In this document: piece by piece, positions 54,392 through 63,605 of the stretch | How positions within the stretch are numbered: the first letter of the stretch is position 1 | Layout of the letters: the number at the start of each line of letters is the position of its first letter | From: Phycisphaerae bacterium | Lineage (GTDB): Bacteria; Planctomycetota; Phycisphaerae; Phycisphaerales; UBA1924 | DNA length: 64,000 nucleotides | Reading direction: 5' to 3' | Assembly: GCA_030432255.1 (NCBI GenBank) | Contig: JAUIHS010000009.1 | Coordinates: 1 to 64,000, forward strand | Translations under genes and position numbers: made by a program | Notes under the pieces: generated by a model | What the model was told of the DNA's origin: nothing | The model's database searches: none | What the model saw: only the letters and a program-made list of their open reading frames with translations

Positions 54392-56497
54392 CTACGCAAT
54401 CGTCTTCGACCAGATTGACAGTGTCAGCAGGGCGAAGAGGCGCTGGCTGTGGTCGCGGCGTTCTTCCATGTGCTCGTCGATGATCGCGCGAACGGCGTCC
54501 ATGCGCAGGCCGAGGGCCTGCTCGACGACGGGACCGAAGGGATCGTTGCTTCCGAGGTGGTCTTCGAGCAGAGCGCGCATGCCGCCGTAGTCGGTGCGGA
54601 ACCACTCCCCGACGGGAATCGCGAACCCCATCTTGGGACGGTCCAGCAACTCGGCCGGGATATGCTGTTGAGCGACCTGCTTCAGGAGGCCCTTGCGCTC
54701 ACCGTCCGGCATGAGCACATTCGGCGGGAGGTGTGTGACCACTTCGCGCAGGTCCCGGCTCAGGAAGGGACATCGCACCTCGAGGCCGCAGATCATGGAC
54801 GCCGTATCCACCTTCCGCAGGAGGTCTTCGGGGAGGTAGGCATCGAGATCGAACTGGCGCGCCATGGCGGCGCCGCCGAAGCGGGAAGCGAGGCTGAGCC
54901 GCCCGGAGGTGCGGGCGGCAATGCGGCGGAGGTCCGGAGTCGGGAAGATGGAGATGAGGTCTGTGTAGCCCTTGTTCTTCGCCGCGACACCGAGGCGTGC
55001 GAGACGGTCGGACATGGATTTCGGATCGCTCCGATCGAAGATCTGTTCGGGGAGGAGCCATGCGTTGCGGACACCGGGCTGCAACCAGCGCGCGGCGCGG
55101 TAGCGATCATATCCGTAGAAGAGTTCATCTCCCCCATCGCCGGAGAGTGCGACCTTCACGTGCTTGCGGACGGCCTGGCTGACCCAGTAGGTCGGGAGAA
55201 TGGAACTGTCCGCGAAGGGCAGGCCAAGGGCCTCGACCAGGAAGACGAGATCGGCAGCGGGGTCCATCGCGGCATCAAGAGTCACGTGCTCGGTTCCGAT
55301 GTGGTCGGCCACCTGTCGAGCGAACTGGGACTCGTCATAGCGCTCGTCGGGCATCCGCACGCACATCGTGAGGAGCCGGGAGGAGGACCCCAGTGCCCTC
55401 TGCGCGTAGTGTGCGATGAGCGATGAGTCGATGCCGCCGGACAGGAAGCAGCCGACGGGCACGTCCGCCTCCAGCCGTGCCAGCACTGCGTGCTCGATGA
55501 GCGCATCGATGTCATCTGCGACGCTCCGCAGGCGTTTCCGGGCGTCCTTCTTCGTGAGGTAGCGGCGATAGAGCAGCCAGGGCGGCACCGGGGCCAGCAG
55601 CACGAGGGCAACGATCAGGATGGCGGCGGCGACCAGCAGGGTCGCAAGAACCACGGCAAAGACAAAGATGAACGCCATGATTCCGAGCAGAACGATCGCA
55701 CCCGGGAAGTGCCCTCCATCCGCCACGGACAGGCGAGGTGCCTCGGTGGCACGAGCGCCGCGGGGAACCACTCGGATGAGTTCCCGAGGCGTTTCTTCGC
55801 CGTAGCCGAGGGCCAGCCAGTCCACGAGTTCATCCTCGTCGAGGCGATGAAGCCGGGGGTCCGCCGGGGCGGCGAGTCGGCAGGCGTCGAGCACTGCGGG
55901 GGCTGTGCTTGCGAAGACCATCAGTTCCGGTGACGGCCGGGCGATGTAGAGGGGCTTCTGCCCGTAGTGGTCGCGACCGAGGATGACTTCTGCCCGCCTG
56001 CGATCCCAGAGGGCGAATGCGTACATGCCGTCGACCTGTTCGGCCAGCCAGGTCGACCGGAATGCTTTCCAGCCGGCCTTGTCGGTCCGGGCGTGTGCCA
56101 TGGTGCTCCGGTAGCCGTGGAGCAGGACCTCGGTGTCGCTGTGATCGGTCGTGAATTCGTGCCCCTCGGCTTCGAGTGTCGCGCGAAGATCGCGGTGGTT
56201 GTAGATACAACCGTTGAAGACGATGGCCAGCAGGTCATTCTCATCGGGGCCGGTGCTGACCATGGGCTGCTGCCCGGTTGCCGGATCGATGATGGCGAGG
56301 CGTCGGTGGACGAATGCAATCTCGACGATGGAGCCGTCGTCGCGTGTGACCACATCTCGGAATCGGCCCTCGCCATCGGGTCCCCGGCGGGCCAGGTGCG
56401 CATCCATCGCGTCCAGCCACGCCTCGGGGATCTCGTCGTACTCGCCTGCCGGCTCTCGCGGCGGCGTGATGCGCAGGATCCCACCAAGCCCGCACAT
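54392..56497 (-). CDS. asnB: asparagine synthetase (glutamine-hydrolysing) with a hydrophobic segment between its domains
   Basis: AsnB makes asparagine from aspartate with glutamine and ATP. The 701-residue protein has a class II glutaminase domain with Cys2 (MCGLGGILRI) and NGCIYNHRDLR, and a synthetase domain with the ATP-pyrophosphatase loop FLSGGIDSSL (353-359) and ALSGDGGDELFYGYDRYRAA. Between them, residues about 266-304 are strongly hydrophobic (FIFVFAVVLATLLVAAAILI), long enough for one or two membrane helices; soluble AsnB proteins have no such segment. The start abuts the phzF stop. It is the last gene of an aspS-phzF-asnB unit. Confidence 0.9.
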   Translation of the reverse strand: MCGLGGILRITPPREPAGEYDEIPEAWLDAMDAHLARRGPDGEGRFRDVVTRDDGSIVEIAFVHRRLAIIDPATGQQPMVSTGPDENDLLAIVFNGCIYNHRDLRATLEAEGHEFTTDHSDTEVLLHGYRSTMAHARTDKAGWKAFRSTWLAEQVDGMYAFALWDRRRAEVILGRDHYGQKPLYIARPSPELMVFASTAPAVLDACRLAAPADPRLHRLDEDELVDWLALGYGEETPRELIRVVPRGARATEAPRLSVADGGHFPGAIVLLGIMAFIFVFAVVLATLLVAAAILIVALVLLAPVPPWLLYRRYLTKKDARKRLRSVADDIDALIEHAVLARLEADVPVGCFLSGGIDSSLIAHYAQRALGSSSRLLTMCVRMPDERYDESQFARQVADHIGTEHVTLDAAMDPAADLVFLVEALGLPFADSSILPTYWVSQAVRKHVKVALSGDGGDELFYGYDRYRAARWLQPGVRNAWLLPEQIFDRSDPKSMSDRLARLGVAAKNKGYTDLISIFPTPDLRRIAARTSGRLSLASRFGGAAMARQFDLDAYLPEDLLRKVDTASMICGLEVRCPFLSRDLREVVTHLPPNVLMPDGERKGLLKQVAQQHIPAELLDRPKMGFAIPVGEWFRTDYGGMRALLEDHLGSNDPFGPVVEQALGLRMDAVRAIIDEHMEERRDHSQRLFALLTLSIWSKTIA

Positions 56498-57304
56498 TCA
56501 GATGTGGATCCAGCCGTCGAGGAATGTCACCGCTTCTCCGAGAAGCCGGACGCGGTCGCCTCGGACCTGGCAGCCGACTGCCCCGCCGCGTTGGGAGAGT
56601 TGCCGGGCGCGGAGGTCGTTTCTTCCCAGTCGCTCGGCCCAGTAGGGCGCGAGCATGCAGTGGGCGGAGCCGGTGACGGGATCCTCATCGATGCCGCAAT
56701 ATGGTGCGAAGAAGCGTGAGACGAAGTCGACTTCGTCGCCGGGTGCTGTGATGAGGAGGCAGCCGCCGGGGATGTCCTCGCGAATGCGGCTGAGGTCGGG
56801 CGTCGCCGCTCGGACATGCGCCTCGGACTCCAGCACGATCATGCGCCGAAGGTGTTCCATGGTTGAGCAGCGCACTTCGACGGGCGTGGTGCCGAGGGCT
56901 TCGACGGCGGCGGGGTCGTCGACGGGCACGGTCGGTCCGGCGGGGAAGTCCATAGCGTAACCGGCGTCGGCTCGTTCGACGGTGAGAATGCCGGAGCGGG
57001 TCTGGAACCCGACATCCGGGCTGGCGTGATCGAGGTGGGCGAAGAGGGTGTGTGCGGAGGCAAGGGTCGCGTGGCCGCAGAGATCGACCTCGCACCCGGG
57101 CGTGAACCAGCGCAGGTGGTAGTCCGCCTCGGCCTGGGGTGTGGCCTTGAGGAAGGCGGTCTCGGAGTAGGCATTCTCAATGGCGATGGACTGCAGAAGA
57201 TCGTCGGGCAGCCAGTCATCGAGGAGGACGACCGCGGCGGGGTTGCCGCGAAAGACCTCGCTCGCAAACGCATCGACCTGGAACTGCCGGAGTCGTTGTC
57301 TCAT
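56498..57304 (-). CDS. PhzF family isomerase-like protein
   Basis: The 268-residue protein shows the PhzF pattern: FQVDAFASEVFRGNPAAVVL, then ENAYSETAFL with catalytic Glu48, a CGHATLASAH segment, and a C-terminal DPVTGSAHCMLAPYWAERLG. PhzF of phenazine biosynthesis isomerises DHHA; most family members have other, unknown substrates. It overlaps aspS by 4 nt and is followed directly by asnB. Confidence 0.9.
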   Translation of the reverse strand: MRQRLRQFQVDAFASEVFRGNPAAVVLLDDWLPDDLLQSIAIENAYSETAFLKATPQAEADYHLRWFTPGCEVDLCGHATLASAHTLFAHLDHASPDVGFQTRSGILTVERADAGYAMDFPAGPTVPVDDPAAVEALGTTPVEVRCSTMEHLRRMIVLESEAHVRAATPDLSRIREDIPGGCLLITAPGDEVDFVSRFFAPYCGIDEDPVTGSAHCMLAPYWAERLGRNDLRARQLSQRGGAVGCQVRGDRVRLLGEAVTFLDGWIHI

Positions 57305-59115
57305 GACTCCGGATTGTAGGTGCTCGCCACGAAGAGTTCCTGCAGTTGTTCATCGGAGACGGAGCCGGGGGACTCGCACATGAGATCCTGTCCGGACTGT
57401 GTCTTGGGGAAAGCGATGACGTCGCGGATGTTGTCGGACCCGGCGATCTGCATGACGAGTCGGTCGAGGCCGAAGGCGATCCCGCCCATGGGAGGTGCGC
57501 CGAAGCGCAGGGCTTCGAGGAGGAAGCTGAACTTCTCGCGGGCTTCTTCCCTGCTGATGCCGAGCAGTTGGAAGACCTTGTTCTGCACTTCCTGCTGATG
57601 GATACGAATGGATCCACCACCGATCTCCGAACCGTTGCAGACGACGTCATACCCGGCGGAGACGATTCCTTCGATGGTGTCGCGATCGTCGGGATCGGCG
57701 GCGAGGAACTTCTCGAGCTGATCGGGGTTCGGCGCCGTGAAGGGGTGGTGCATGGCGTAGAACCGCTTTGACTCTTCGTCGTACTCGAACATGGGGAAGT
57801 CGACGACCCAGAGGAAGGCCCAGCGGTCTTCGTCGATGACGTTGAGATCGCGGGCGAGCTTCTGACGCAATTCGCCGAGCGCCTTGGAGCAGACTGCATA
57901 GGAGTCGGCGCCGAAGAGGACCATGTCGCCGGGTTCGAGGCCGAGTCGGCTGACGAGTTCATCAGCGATGGGTTCGATGAATCGTGCGATGCCGGTTTCG
58001 AGGCCCTTGTCGGTGTACTTCACGACGGGCACACCGCCCGCGCCGAACTGCTTGACGAACTCGGTGTAGCCGTCGGTCATTTTGCGCGTGAGCTTCTCGA
58101 CGCCGCCGGGCACACGGATCGCCTTGACCACACCCTTGCGCTTTTCGAGGGCGCCGGTGAAGACCTTGAAATCGGTCTTGGCCGCGAGGTCGGAGATATC
58201 GACGAGTTCGAGATCGTAGCGAAGGTCGGGTCGGTCGCTTCCGTAGCGATCCATGGCGTCCTGGTAGGTCATGACGGGTAGTTGGGGGACGTCGTAGCCC
58301 TTGGTTTCCTTCCAGAGACGGCGCACGAACCCCTCGATGATCTGCATGACGTCTTCGCGTGTGACGAAGGACATTTCGAGATCGATCTGGCTGAACTCGG
58401 GTTGGCGGTCGGCGCGGAGATCCTCGTCGCGGAAGCACTTGCAGATCTGGAGGTATCGGTCGCAGCCGGAGACCATGAGGATCTGCTTGAAGAGTTGCGG
58501 GCTCTGGGGGAGCGCGAACCACTCGCCGGGATTCATGCGCGAAGGCAGGATGAAGTCGCGTGCGCCTTCCGGCGTGCTTCGGCAGAGGATGGGCGTCTCG
58601 ATTTCGAGGAATCCGTGCTCATCGAAGTAGTCGCGTGCGATCTTGGTGACGCGATGGCGGCTGCGCAGAAGGCGTTGCATGGCCGGGCGACGGAGGTCGA
58701 GGTAGCGATACTTGAGGCGCAGTTCCTCGTTGGGGAGCGATGATGGATCGCTGGGCTGGAAGGGTGGGGTGTCGGTCTTGGCGAGGATTTCGAGGCGTTC
58801 GGCCACGACTTCAATCTCACCGGTGTTGAGCTTCGGATTGGGGCCACCATCGCGAATGCGTACCTTGCCGGAGAGCGCGATCACATCCTCGGTGCGCAGC
58901 TTGTCGGCGGCATCGAGGAGTGTCTGATCGGCATCTTCGCGGTCGAAGACGACCTGTGTGAGACCGTCGCGGTCGCGGAGGTCGATGAAGATCAGCCCGG
59001 TCCCGTGGTCGCGATAGGAATTGACCCAGCCGGCGAGGACGACCTGGTCCCCGACGTGCTCCGGACGAAGCTGGCCGCAGGTGTGGGTTCTACGATAGGC
59101 GCTGTCAGTGCTCAT
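57301..59115 (-). CDS. aspS: aspartyl-tRNA synthetase
   Basis: AspRS charges tRNA-Asp. The 604-residue protein is the long bacterial form: an OB-fold (GDQVVLAGWVNSYRDHGTGL), the catalytic FLEIETPILCRSTPEGARDF, motif 2 (KCFRDEDLRADRQPEFSQID), the GAD insertion (MVLFGADSYAVCSKAL) and motif 3 (GIAFGLDRLVMQIAGSDNIR). The start is ATG 59115. It heads a reverse unit with phzF and asnB, so aspartate-using genes are neighbours. Confidence 0.95.
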   Translation of the reverse strand: MSTDSAYRRTHTCGQLRPEHVGDQVVLAGWVNSYRDHGTGLIFIDLRDRDGLTQVVFDREDADQTLLDAADKLRTEDVIALSGKVRIRDGGPNPKLNTGEIEVVAERLEILAKTDTPPFQPSDPSSLPNEELRLKYRYLDLRRPAMQRLLRSRHRVTKIARDYFDEHGFLEIETPILCRSTPEGARDFILPSRMNPGEWFALPQSPQLFKQILMVSGCDRYLQICKCFRDEDLRADRQPEFSQIDLEMSFVTREDVMQIIEGFVRRLWKETKGYDVPQLPVMTYQDAMDRYGSDRPDLRYDLELVDISDLAAKTDFKVFTGALEKRKGVVKAIRVPGGVEKLTRKMTDGYTEFVKQFGAGGVPVVKYTDKGLETGIARFIEPIADELVSRLGLEPGDMVLFGADSYAVCSKALGELRQKLARDLNVIDEDRWAFLWVVDFPMFEYDEESKRFYAMHHPFTAPNPDQLEKFLAADPDDRDTIEGIVSAGYDVVCNGSEIGGGSIRIHQQEVQNKVFQLLGISREEAREKFSFLLEALRFGAPPMGGIAFGLDRLVMQIAGSDNIRDVIAFPKTQSGQDLMCESPGSVSDEQLQELFVASTYNPES

Positions 59116-59276
59116 GGCATTTCCGGTTCATCGGTCTTGTACGGCGGAACAGGGCGGCTGGGATTGGCCGGCCGCGGCGAGCCGGGCAGTATAACGGGCA
59201 AGTCGGGTTCGCCTGCCCTGTGGTCGGGGTCAATTTGGTGAAGGACCCTGTCAAACTCCTTGACAACGGATCGGCG

Positions 59277-60488
59277 ATGGGTTGCGATGCGGCGGTGAAC
59301 GCAGCACAGGGTCATCCAGGCCTTCTCTTCACGGCCTTCGAGCCGAGCGGCGATGACCACGCTTCCGCCGTGATCGCGGAACTGAAGCGTCGTCACCCGG
59401 ACCTGCCCATTTATGCGTGGGGTGGTCGGAAGATGAAGGCGGCGGGTGCGGAGCTGGTTGCCGAGACGGGCCATGACGCCGTGGTTGGCGTTCCGGGGTG
59501 GGACAAGATCAAGGAGCACCTGCGGATCAACCGCGAGATCCGGGACTGGATCCGGGCGAATGACGTGAAGGTGCACATCCCGGTGGACTCGCCGGCGGCC
59601 AACTTCCCGATCTGCAAGATCGCCAAGCGGGCGGGGCTGAAGGTCGTGCATCTGGTGGCGCCGCAACTCTGGGCGTGGGGCCCATGGCGCATCGGGAAGC
59701 TTCGTCGGTGCACGGATCTTGTGCTCTGCCTGCTCCCCTTCGAGGAGACATGGTTCCGGGAGAAGGGCGTCGAGGCGACCTTCATCGGGCACCCGCTTTT
59801 TGATGAGCCGATTGATACGGATGCGCTGCAGCGCGAGGCGGAAGACCTGCCGCGCCCGACGGGTGGCGGCCTGCGTCTGGCGATCCTTCCGGGCTCTCGT
59901 CCGGCGGAGCTTCGGCGAAACTTCCCGCTGTTGTTCCGGAGTTTCCTGGCGCTGCGTGAGTCGCATCCGGGGCTCGTGGGTGTGGTCGGCGCCACGACGC
60001 AGGAGGCGGTCGACGACATGCGGGCGCGGGCTGCTGAGCATGGCGAGTGGCCGGCGGACCTGCATGTGGTGATTGGTGAGACGGACCTGGTCGCGGCATG
60101 GTGCGACCTCGCGCTGGTGGTGTCGGGTACGGTGACGCTGCAACTCACGCGTCAGGCCAAGCCGATGGTGATCGTCTACAAGACCAACGAACTGACGTAC
60201 AAGTGGGTTGGCCGGTGGGTGTTGACGACTGATGTCTTCGCGCTGCCGAACCTGATCGCGGGTCGTCGGATTGTGCCGGAGTTGATCCCCTACTTCACGG
60301 GCACGGAGCGGCTGCTGGAGACGGTGAACGGTGTCCTGACTGACCCTCAGGCACTGGAACAGCAGCGTGCTGATCTGCAGGACATCTGCGAACAGTTTGC
60401 GGGGCACAATGCGGCGCGGGGTGCGGCGGACGCCATCGAGCGTGTGGCGGGTCTGTGTTCGCGTCCTGAGTTGTGCGGCGCCGGCTGA
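59277..60488 (+). CDS. lpxB: lipid-A-disaccharide synthase
   Basis: LpxB joins UDP-2,3-diacylglucosamine and lipid X in lipid A synthesis. The 403-residue protein has LFTAFEPSGDDHASAVIAEL (family GEPSGD region), WGGRKMKAAGAELV, VHIPVDSPAANFPI, LVAPQLWAWG, ILPGSRPAELRRNFPLLF and VVSGTVTLQLTRQAKPMVIVY. ATG 59277 places the motif at the usual distance from the start; the frame opens at GTG 59220. It supports a lipopolysaccharide-bearing outer membrane. It stands alone, divergent from aspS. Confidence 0.92.
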   Translation: MGCDAAVNAAQGHPGLLFTAFEPSGDDHASAVIAELKRRHPDLPIYAWGGRKMKAAGAELVAETGHDAVVGVPGWDKIKEHLRINREIRDWIRANDVKVHIPVDSPAANFPICKIAKRAGLKVVHLVAPQLWAWGPWRIGKLRRCTDLVLCLLPFEETWFREKGVEATFIGHPLFDEPIDTDALQREAEDLPRPTGGGLRLAILPGSRPAELRRNFPLLFRSFLALRESHPGLVGVVGATTQEAVDDMRARAAEHGEWPADLHVVIGETDLVAAWCDLALVVSGTVTLQLTRQAKPMVIVYKTNELTYKWVGRWVLTTDVFALPNLIAGRRIVPELIPYFTGTERLLETVNGVLTDPQALEQQRADLQDICEQFAGHNAARGAADAIERVAGLCSRPELCGAG

Positions 60489-60524
60489 GCGCGGCCCTGA
60501 TTGGAAACTGGATGTCCAAAGACA

Positions 60525-60556
60525 AACCCAGGGACTCTCGTCCCTGGGTTGTTGAT
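60525..60556. terminator. bidirectional terminator hairpin
   Basis: AACCCAGGGAC (60525-60535) and GTCCCTGGGTT (60540-60550) form a perfect 11-bp stem with a 4-nt loop. It lies between the converging lpxB and AGCS genes, with short T-rich ends on both sides. Confidence 0.75.
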
Positions 60557-60576
60557 TCACTCAGATGTTCGGCGTG

Positions 60577-62328
60577 TTACTCGACGTCTTTGCCTTCGAC
60601 GACATCGACGATGTCGGGAGCGGCATGTGAGTCAAGTTCACCGCGCTTGAGCTTGCCCATGTAGGTGTGATAGGCGCCCATGGCCTGATACCCGAAGATC
60701 AGCATGATCGGGATGTTGGCCCAGAGCATGACGCCTGTACCGAGCGCTGTCAGGGCATCCAGTTCCGCATCCGTCTTCACGAATGGCAGGGTGGCGGCCA
60801 CGATCGCGAGGCAGTAGAGGAGTTTGTAAGGCAGGACCGCCTTGTCGGTGAAGAGGTAGACGATGCCCTGCTCTCCGTAATACGACCAGGAGATCATGGT
60901 TGAGATTGCGAAGAGCCACGCCGCGGCGACCACGAGGTAGGTTCCGAGTCCGGGTATCACCCGGTTGAATGCGTGACTGGTCAGACTGGCGCTGGGGTAG
61001 TTCGCATAGATGCCCTTATCCACGGCGACGGGCGTTGCCTCGGACTCAATCGGGGACCACTTGATGTGCTGCACCCCCTGATCGTCTGTCTCGACTTCAC
61101 CGGTGAGTTGCTTGAGGTTGGTGCCCTGCTTCTCGTCGGCATCCGACTCGACGATGATGAAGAGGGTGTCGCCGTCATTCCAGTCGGTCGCGTACTTCAG
61201 TGCCGCGGGGTCCTTGGCGGGAAGGGTATCGCTCTCGACAGTCCATTTCACATCGCCATCATCATCAGTGGTCTGAACGATTGTCGGCGTTGCTTCGAAG
61301 TGCGCCTCGGGGCCTCGGTTCCAGGCGCCGCTCACGAGAATCACGACGGCGGTGAGCGTACAGACGACGATGGTGTCGATGAAGGGTTCGAGCCCGGCGA
61401 CGACGCCCTCTCGGACGGGTTCGTCAGTCTTGGCCGCGGAGTGAGCGATCGGCGACGAGCCCTGGCCTGCTTCGCTGGAGAAGAGCGCCCGCTTCATGCC
61501 CCATGCGAGTGCGAGGCCGAAAGTGCCACCCAGGAAGGCTCCCTGGGCTTCTTCGGGGTTGAAAGCGCTCTTGAAGATGAGGGCGAAGACATCGGGGACG
61601 TCCGCGATCTTGACGAGAATGACCACGATCGCGGCGAGCAGGTAGGTCACGCACATGAACGGAACCAGTCGACCGGCGACGGCACCGATGCGCTTGATGC
61701 CACCGATGATGACGGCCCCGACGACCACGCAGAGGACGATGCCGACGGCGACGCGCGGCACGCCGAAGTTGCTCTGGGTGGCATCGGCCACGCTCCACGC
61801 CTGGAACATGTTGCCGCCGGTCAGGGTTGAGATCAGCAGCGTGATGCAGAAGATGCCACCGATGATCGCGCCGATGGGCTTCAGCCCCGGGCTCCACTTG
61901 CTCATGCCCTCACGAACCACCCACATCGGCCCGCCGTGCGGGTTGTCGGGATCGTTCGTGTTGCGGTACATCATGGCGAGGGTGACTTCGGTCATCTTGA
62001 GGGCCATGCCGACGAGGCCGACGACCCACATCCAGAAGACGGCACCGGGGCCACCCACTGCGACGGCGACAGCCACGCCGCCGATGTTGCCAAGCCCGAC
62101 GGTCGCGGAAAGCGCGGCGGAGAGGGCCTGGAAGTGGTTGATGGCGCCGGGGTCATCCTTGTCGTCGTACTTGCCTCGCACGACTGCTGTGCCGTGCGTC
62201 AGTGCGCGGTACTGGCCGAAGAAACTCCAGATGGTGAAGAGCAGTCCGACCGCGAGCACGGTATACAGGACCCACTCCGCCCAGATCACGCCGTTGATGG
62301 CGTTGATGACATTCCACACCGCGTCCAT
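60577..62328 (-). CDS. sodium:alanine symporter family (AGCS) transporter with a soluble insertion
   Basis: The 583-residue membrane protein begins at ATG 62328 after a CGGAGG site. It has the AGCS pattern: ALSATVGLGNIGGVAVAVAV, GMALKMTEVTLAMMYR, GGPMWVVREGM, MKRALFSSEAGQGSSPIAHS and STMISWSYYGEQGIVYLF. It should co-transport a small amino acid with sodium. Residues about 338-445, between two helices, are a hydrophilic, acidic domain absent from typical AGCS proteins. The upstream extension to 62514 crosses the divergent promoter region and was rejected. Confidence 0.93.
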   Translation of the reverse strand: MDAVWNVINAINGVIWAEWVLYTVLAVGLLFTIWSFFGQYRALTHGTAVVRGKYDDKDDPGAINHFQALSAALSATVGLGNIGGVAVAVAVGGPGAVFWMWVVGLVGMALKMTEVTLAMMYRNTNDPDNPHGGPMWVVREGMSKWSPGLKPIGAIIGGIFCITLLISTLTGGNMFQAWSVADATQSNFGVPRVAVGIVLCVVVGAVIIGGIKRIGAVAGRLVPFMCVTYLLAAIVVILVKIADVPDVFALIFKSAFNPEEAQGAFLGGTFGLALAWGMKRALFSSEAGQGSSPIAHSAAKTDEPVREGVVAGLEPFIDTIVVCTLTAVVILVSGAWNRGPEAHFEATPTIVQTTDDDGDVKWTVESDTLPAKDPAALKYATDWNDGDTLFIIVESDADEKQGTNLKQLTGEVETDDQGVQHIKWSPIESEATPVAVDKGIYANYPSASLTSHAFNRVIPGLGTYLVVAAAWLFAISTMISWSYYGEQGIVYLFTDKAVLPYKLLYCLAIVAATLPFVKTDAELDALTALGTGVMLWANIPIMLIFGYQAMGAYHTYMGKLKRGELDSHAAPDIVDVVEGKDVE

Positions 62329-62516
62329 AAAAGTGCCTCCGATGGGGGGGTGCACCGGGCGAGTCGGGTTGGGGTCGGCGCCCGATATCAGATGCCGAAC
62401 GTAACGTGTGAACTGGTTGGAGTCAAAGGGTGCCGGACCCTTGTTCGATGCCCTCAAGCAGCCCGTACGTTTGATGAGAGGCATCTTGAGGCGTCGACGC
62501 CCCGCAAGCGGCATGG

Positions 62517-62522
62517 TCTAAT
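62517..62522 (+). promoter_or_regulatory. -10-like box of the gene at 62529 (leaderless)
   Basis: TCTAAT is followed by 6 nt and then ATG at 62529. There is no Shine-Dalgarno sequence. The spacing matches other genes in the window. Confidence 0.4.
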
Positions 62523-62528
62523 GTCACG

Positions 62529-63572
62529 ATGCCGAGAGTGACCATTGACCACACGATTGAGCGTCGCGAGACGAGTGGGTTTGCGTTTCCGCTGGGTGTC
62601 TACCCGGTGGAGCCGCTGGCTCCGGTCTCGGGTTTTGTTTCGGAGTTTGAGGCCGCGGACTCCGGCGACACCTTCGGGTTCCAGGGTGACATGGCGGAGG
62701 ACTGGGAGGAGTGGCCCGATCGGTTCATGTTCGACGTGGCGATCACTTCGACGCGTCTGCGTTCGCTGGCGCGTCTGCTCTTCACGCTGCTGCCGGGGCG
62801 GGTGTATCCCATTCTGGACATCATCGGCACCGACGCTTACCGGGAGATCGATCCCTTCATCGCGTATGAACTGGTGGGTATCGAGCGTTTTTACGATGCG
62901 TTGCGGATGTACGGCGACTGGCTTTTCGAGGACGGGCTGGTGGGGTTCGGGGCCATGTCGGTGGACCCGTTCATCTACATCTTCATCGATGAGCACAAGC
63001 TGGTCACCATCCGTTCCCAGCTTGACATCAAGGAGCGCATCGAGCGGATGCTCGCGGCTTTCGAGTTGAGCGAGGTTGCTGAGATCCGGGGGCCGGACGC
63101 GGCGGAGCACGAGCATCGCTCTGTGCTCTACACGCCGATTGACGAACCGGAGTACCTGTCGGGTGAGGACATTCTCCATCGGCTGCGATATTCGTGGCGT
63201 CTCCAGTTGAACATTGATGCGTCGGTCAATGTTGACGACTCGGGCAAGGACCTGGGCGTCACGGCGTGGCGGTGTCTGACGCGGTGCCTGAAGGATGAGG
63301 ATGGCCCGGACATCTATGCCGACCTGCTGCTGACGGCGGACTGTCTGGATACGGCCGAGACGCTGGTCACGGAAGCGATCGTGGCACAGGCGCCGGATGG
63401 CGAGCACTGGCTGGAGATCGAGGTGCTGGCATCGGAGCGCGTGACGCCGGAGCGTTTCGCTGAACTGCTTCAGCAGGACCCGAAGGGCATCGACATGGAG
63501 AGTTCCCGCATCCACTCGCTGCGCTGGGTGCAGGGAAGCGAGGAAGAGGGGGCGGAGGAGGAGAAGGGGTGA
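62529..63572 (+). CDS. unknown protein, 347 residues
   Basis: I do not recognise a family. The protein is acidic, without signal peptide or clear membrane helix. It contains LARLLFTLLPGRVYPILDII, ELVGIERFYDALRMYGDWLF, FIYIFIDEHKLVTIRSQLDI and a Glu-rich C-terminus (GSEEEGAEEEKG). The segment SVDPFIYIFIDEH looks like a buried beta strand. Base use is like that of its neighbours. It is divergent from the AGCS gene, and a GGGGTGC tandem follows its stop. Confidence 0.75.
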   Translation: MPRVTIDHTIERRETSGFAFPLGVYPVEPLAPVSGFVSEFEAADSGDTFGFQGDMAEDWEEWPDRFMFDVAITSTRLRSLARLLFTLLPGRVYPILDIIGTDAYREIDPFIAYELVGIERFYDALRMYGDWLFEDGLVGFGAMSVDPFIYIFIDEHKLVTIRSQLDIKERIERMLAAFELSEVAEIRGPDAAEHEHRSVLYTPIDEPEYLSGEDILHRLRYSWRLQLNIDASVNVDDSGKDLGVTAWRCLTRCLKDEDGPDIYADLLLTADCLDTAETLVTEAIVAQAPDGEHWLEIEVLASERVTPERFAELLQQDPKGIDMESSRIHSLRWVQGSEEEGAEEEKG

Positions 63573-63597
63573 GCGGGGTGCGGGGTGCGGGGTGCGA
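63573..63597. repeat. GGGGTGC tandem repeat
   Basis: About three GGGGTGC units directly follow the stop of the unknown protein gene. They resemble the heptamers at 30.6 kb and lie between two converging genes. Confidence 0.6.
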
Positions 63598-63605
63598 GTT
63601 TGGCT

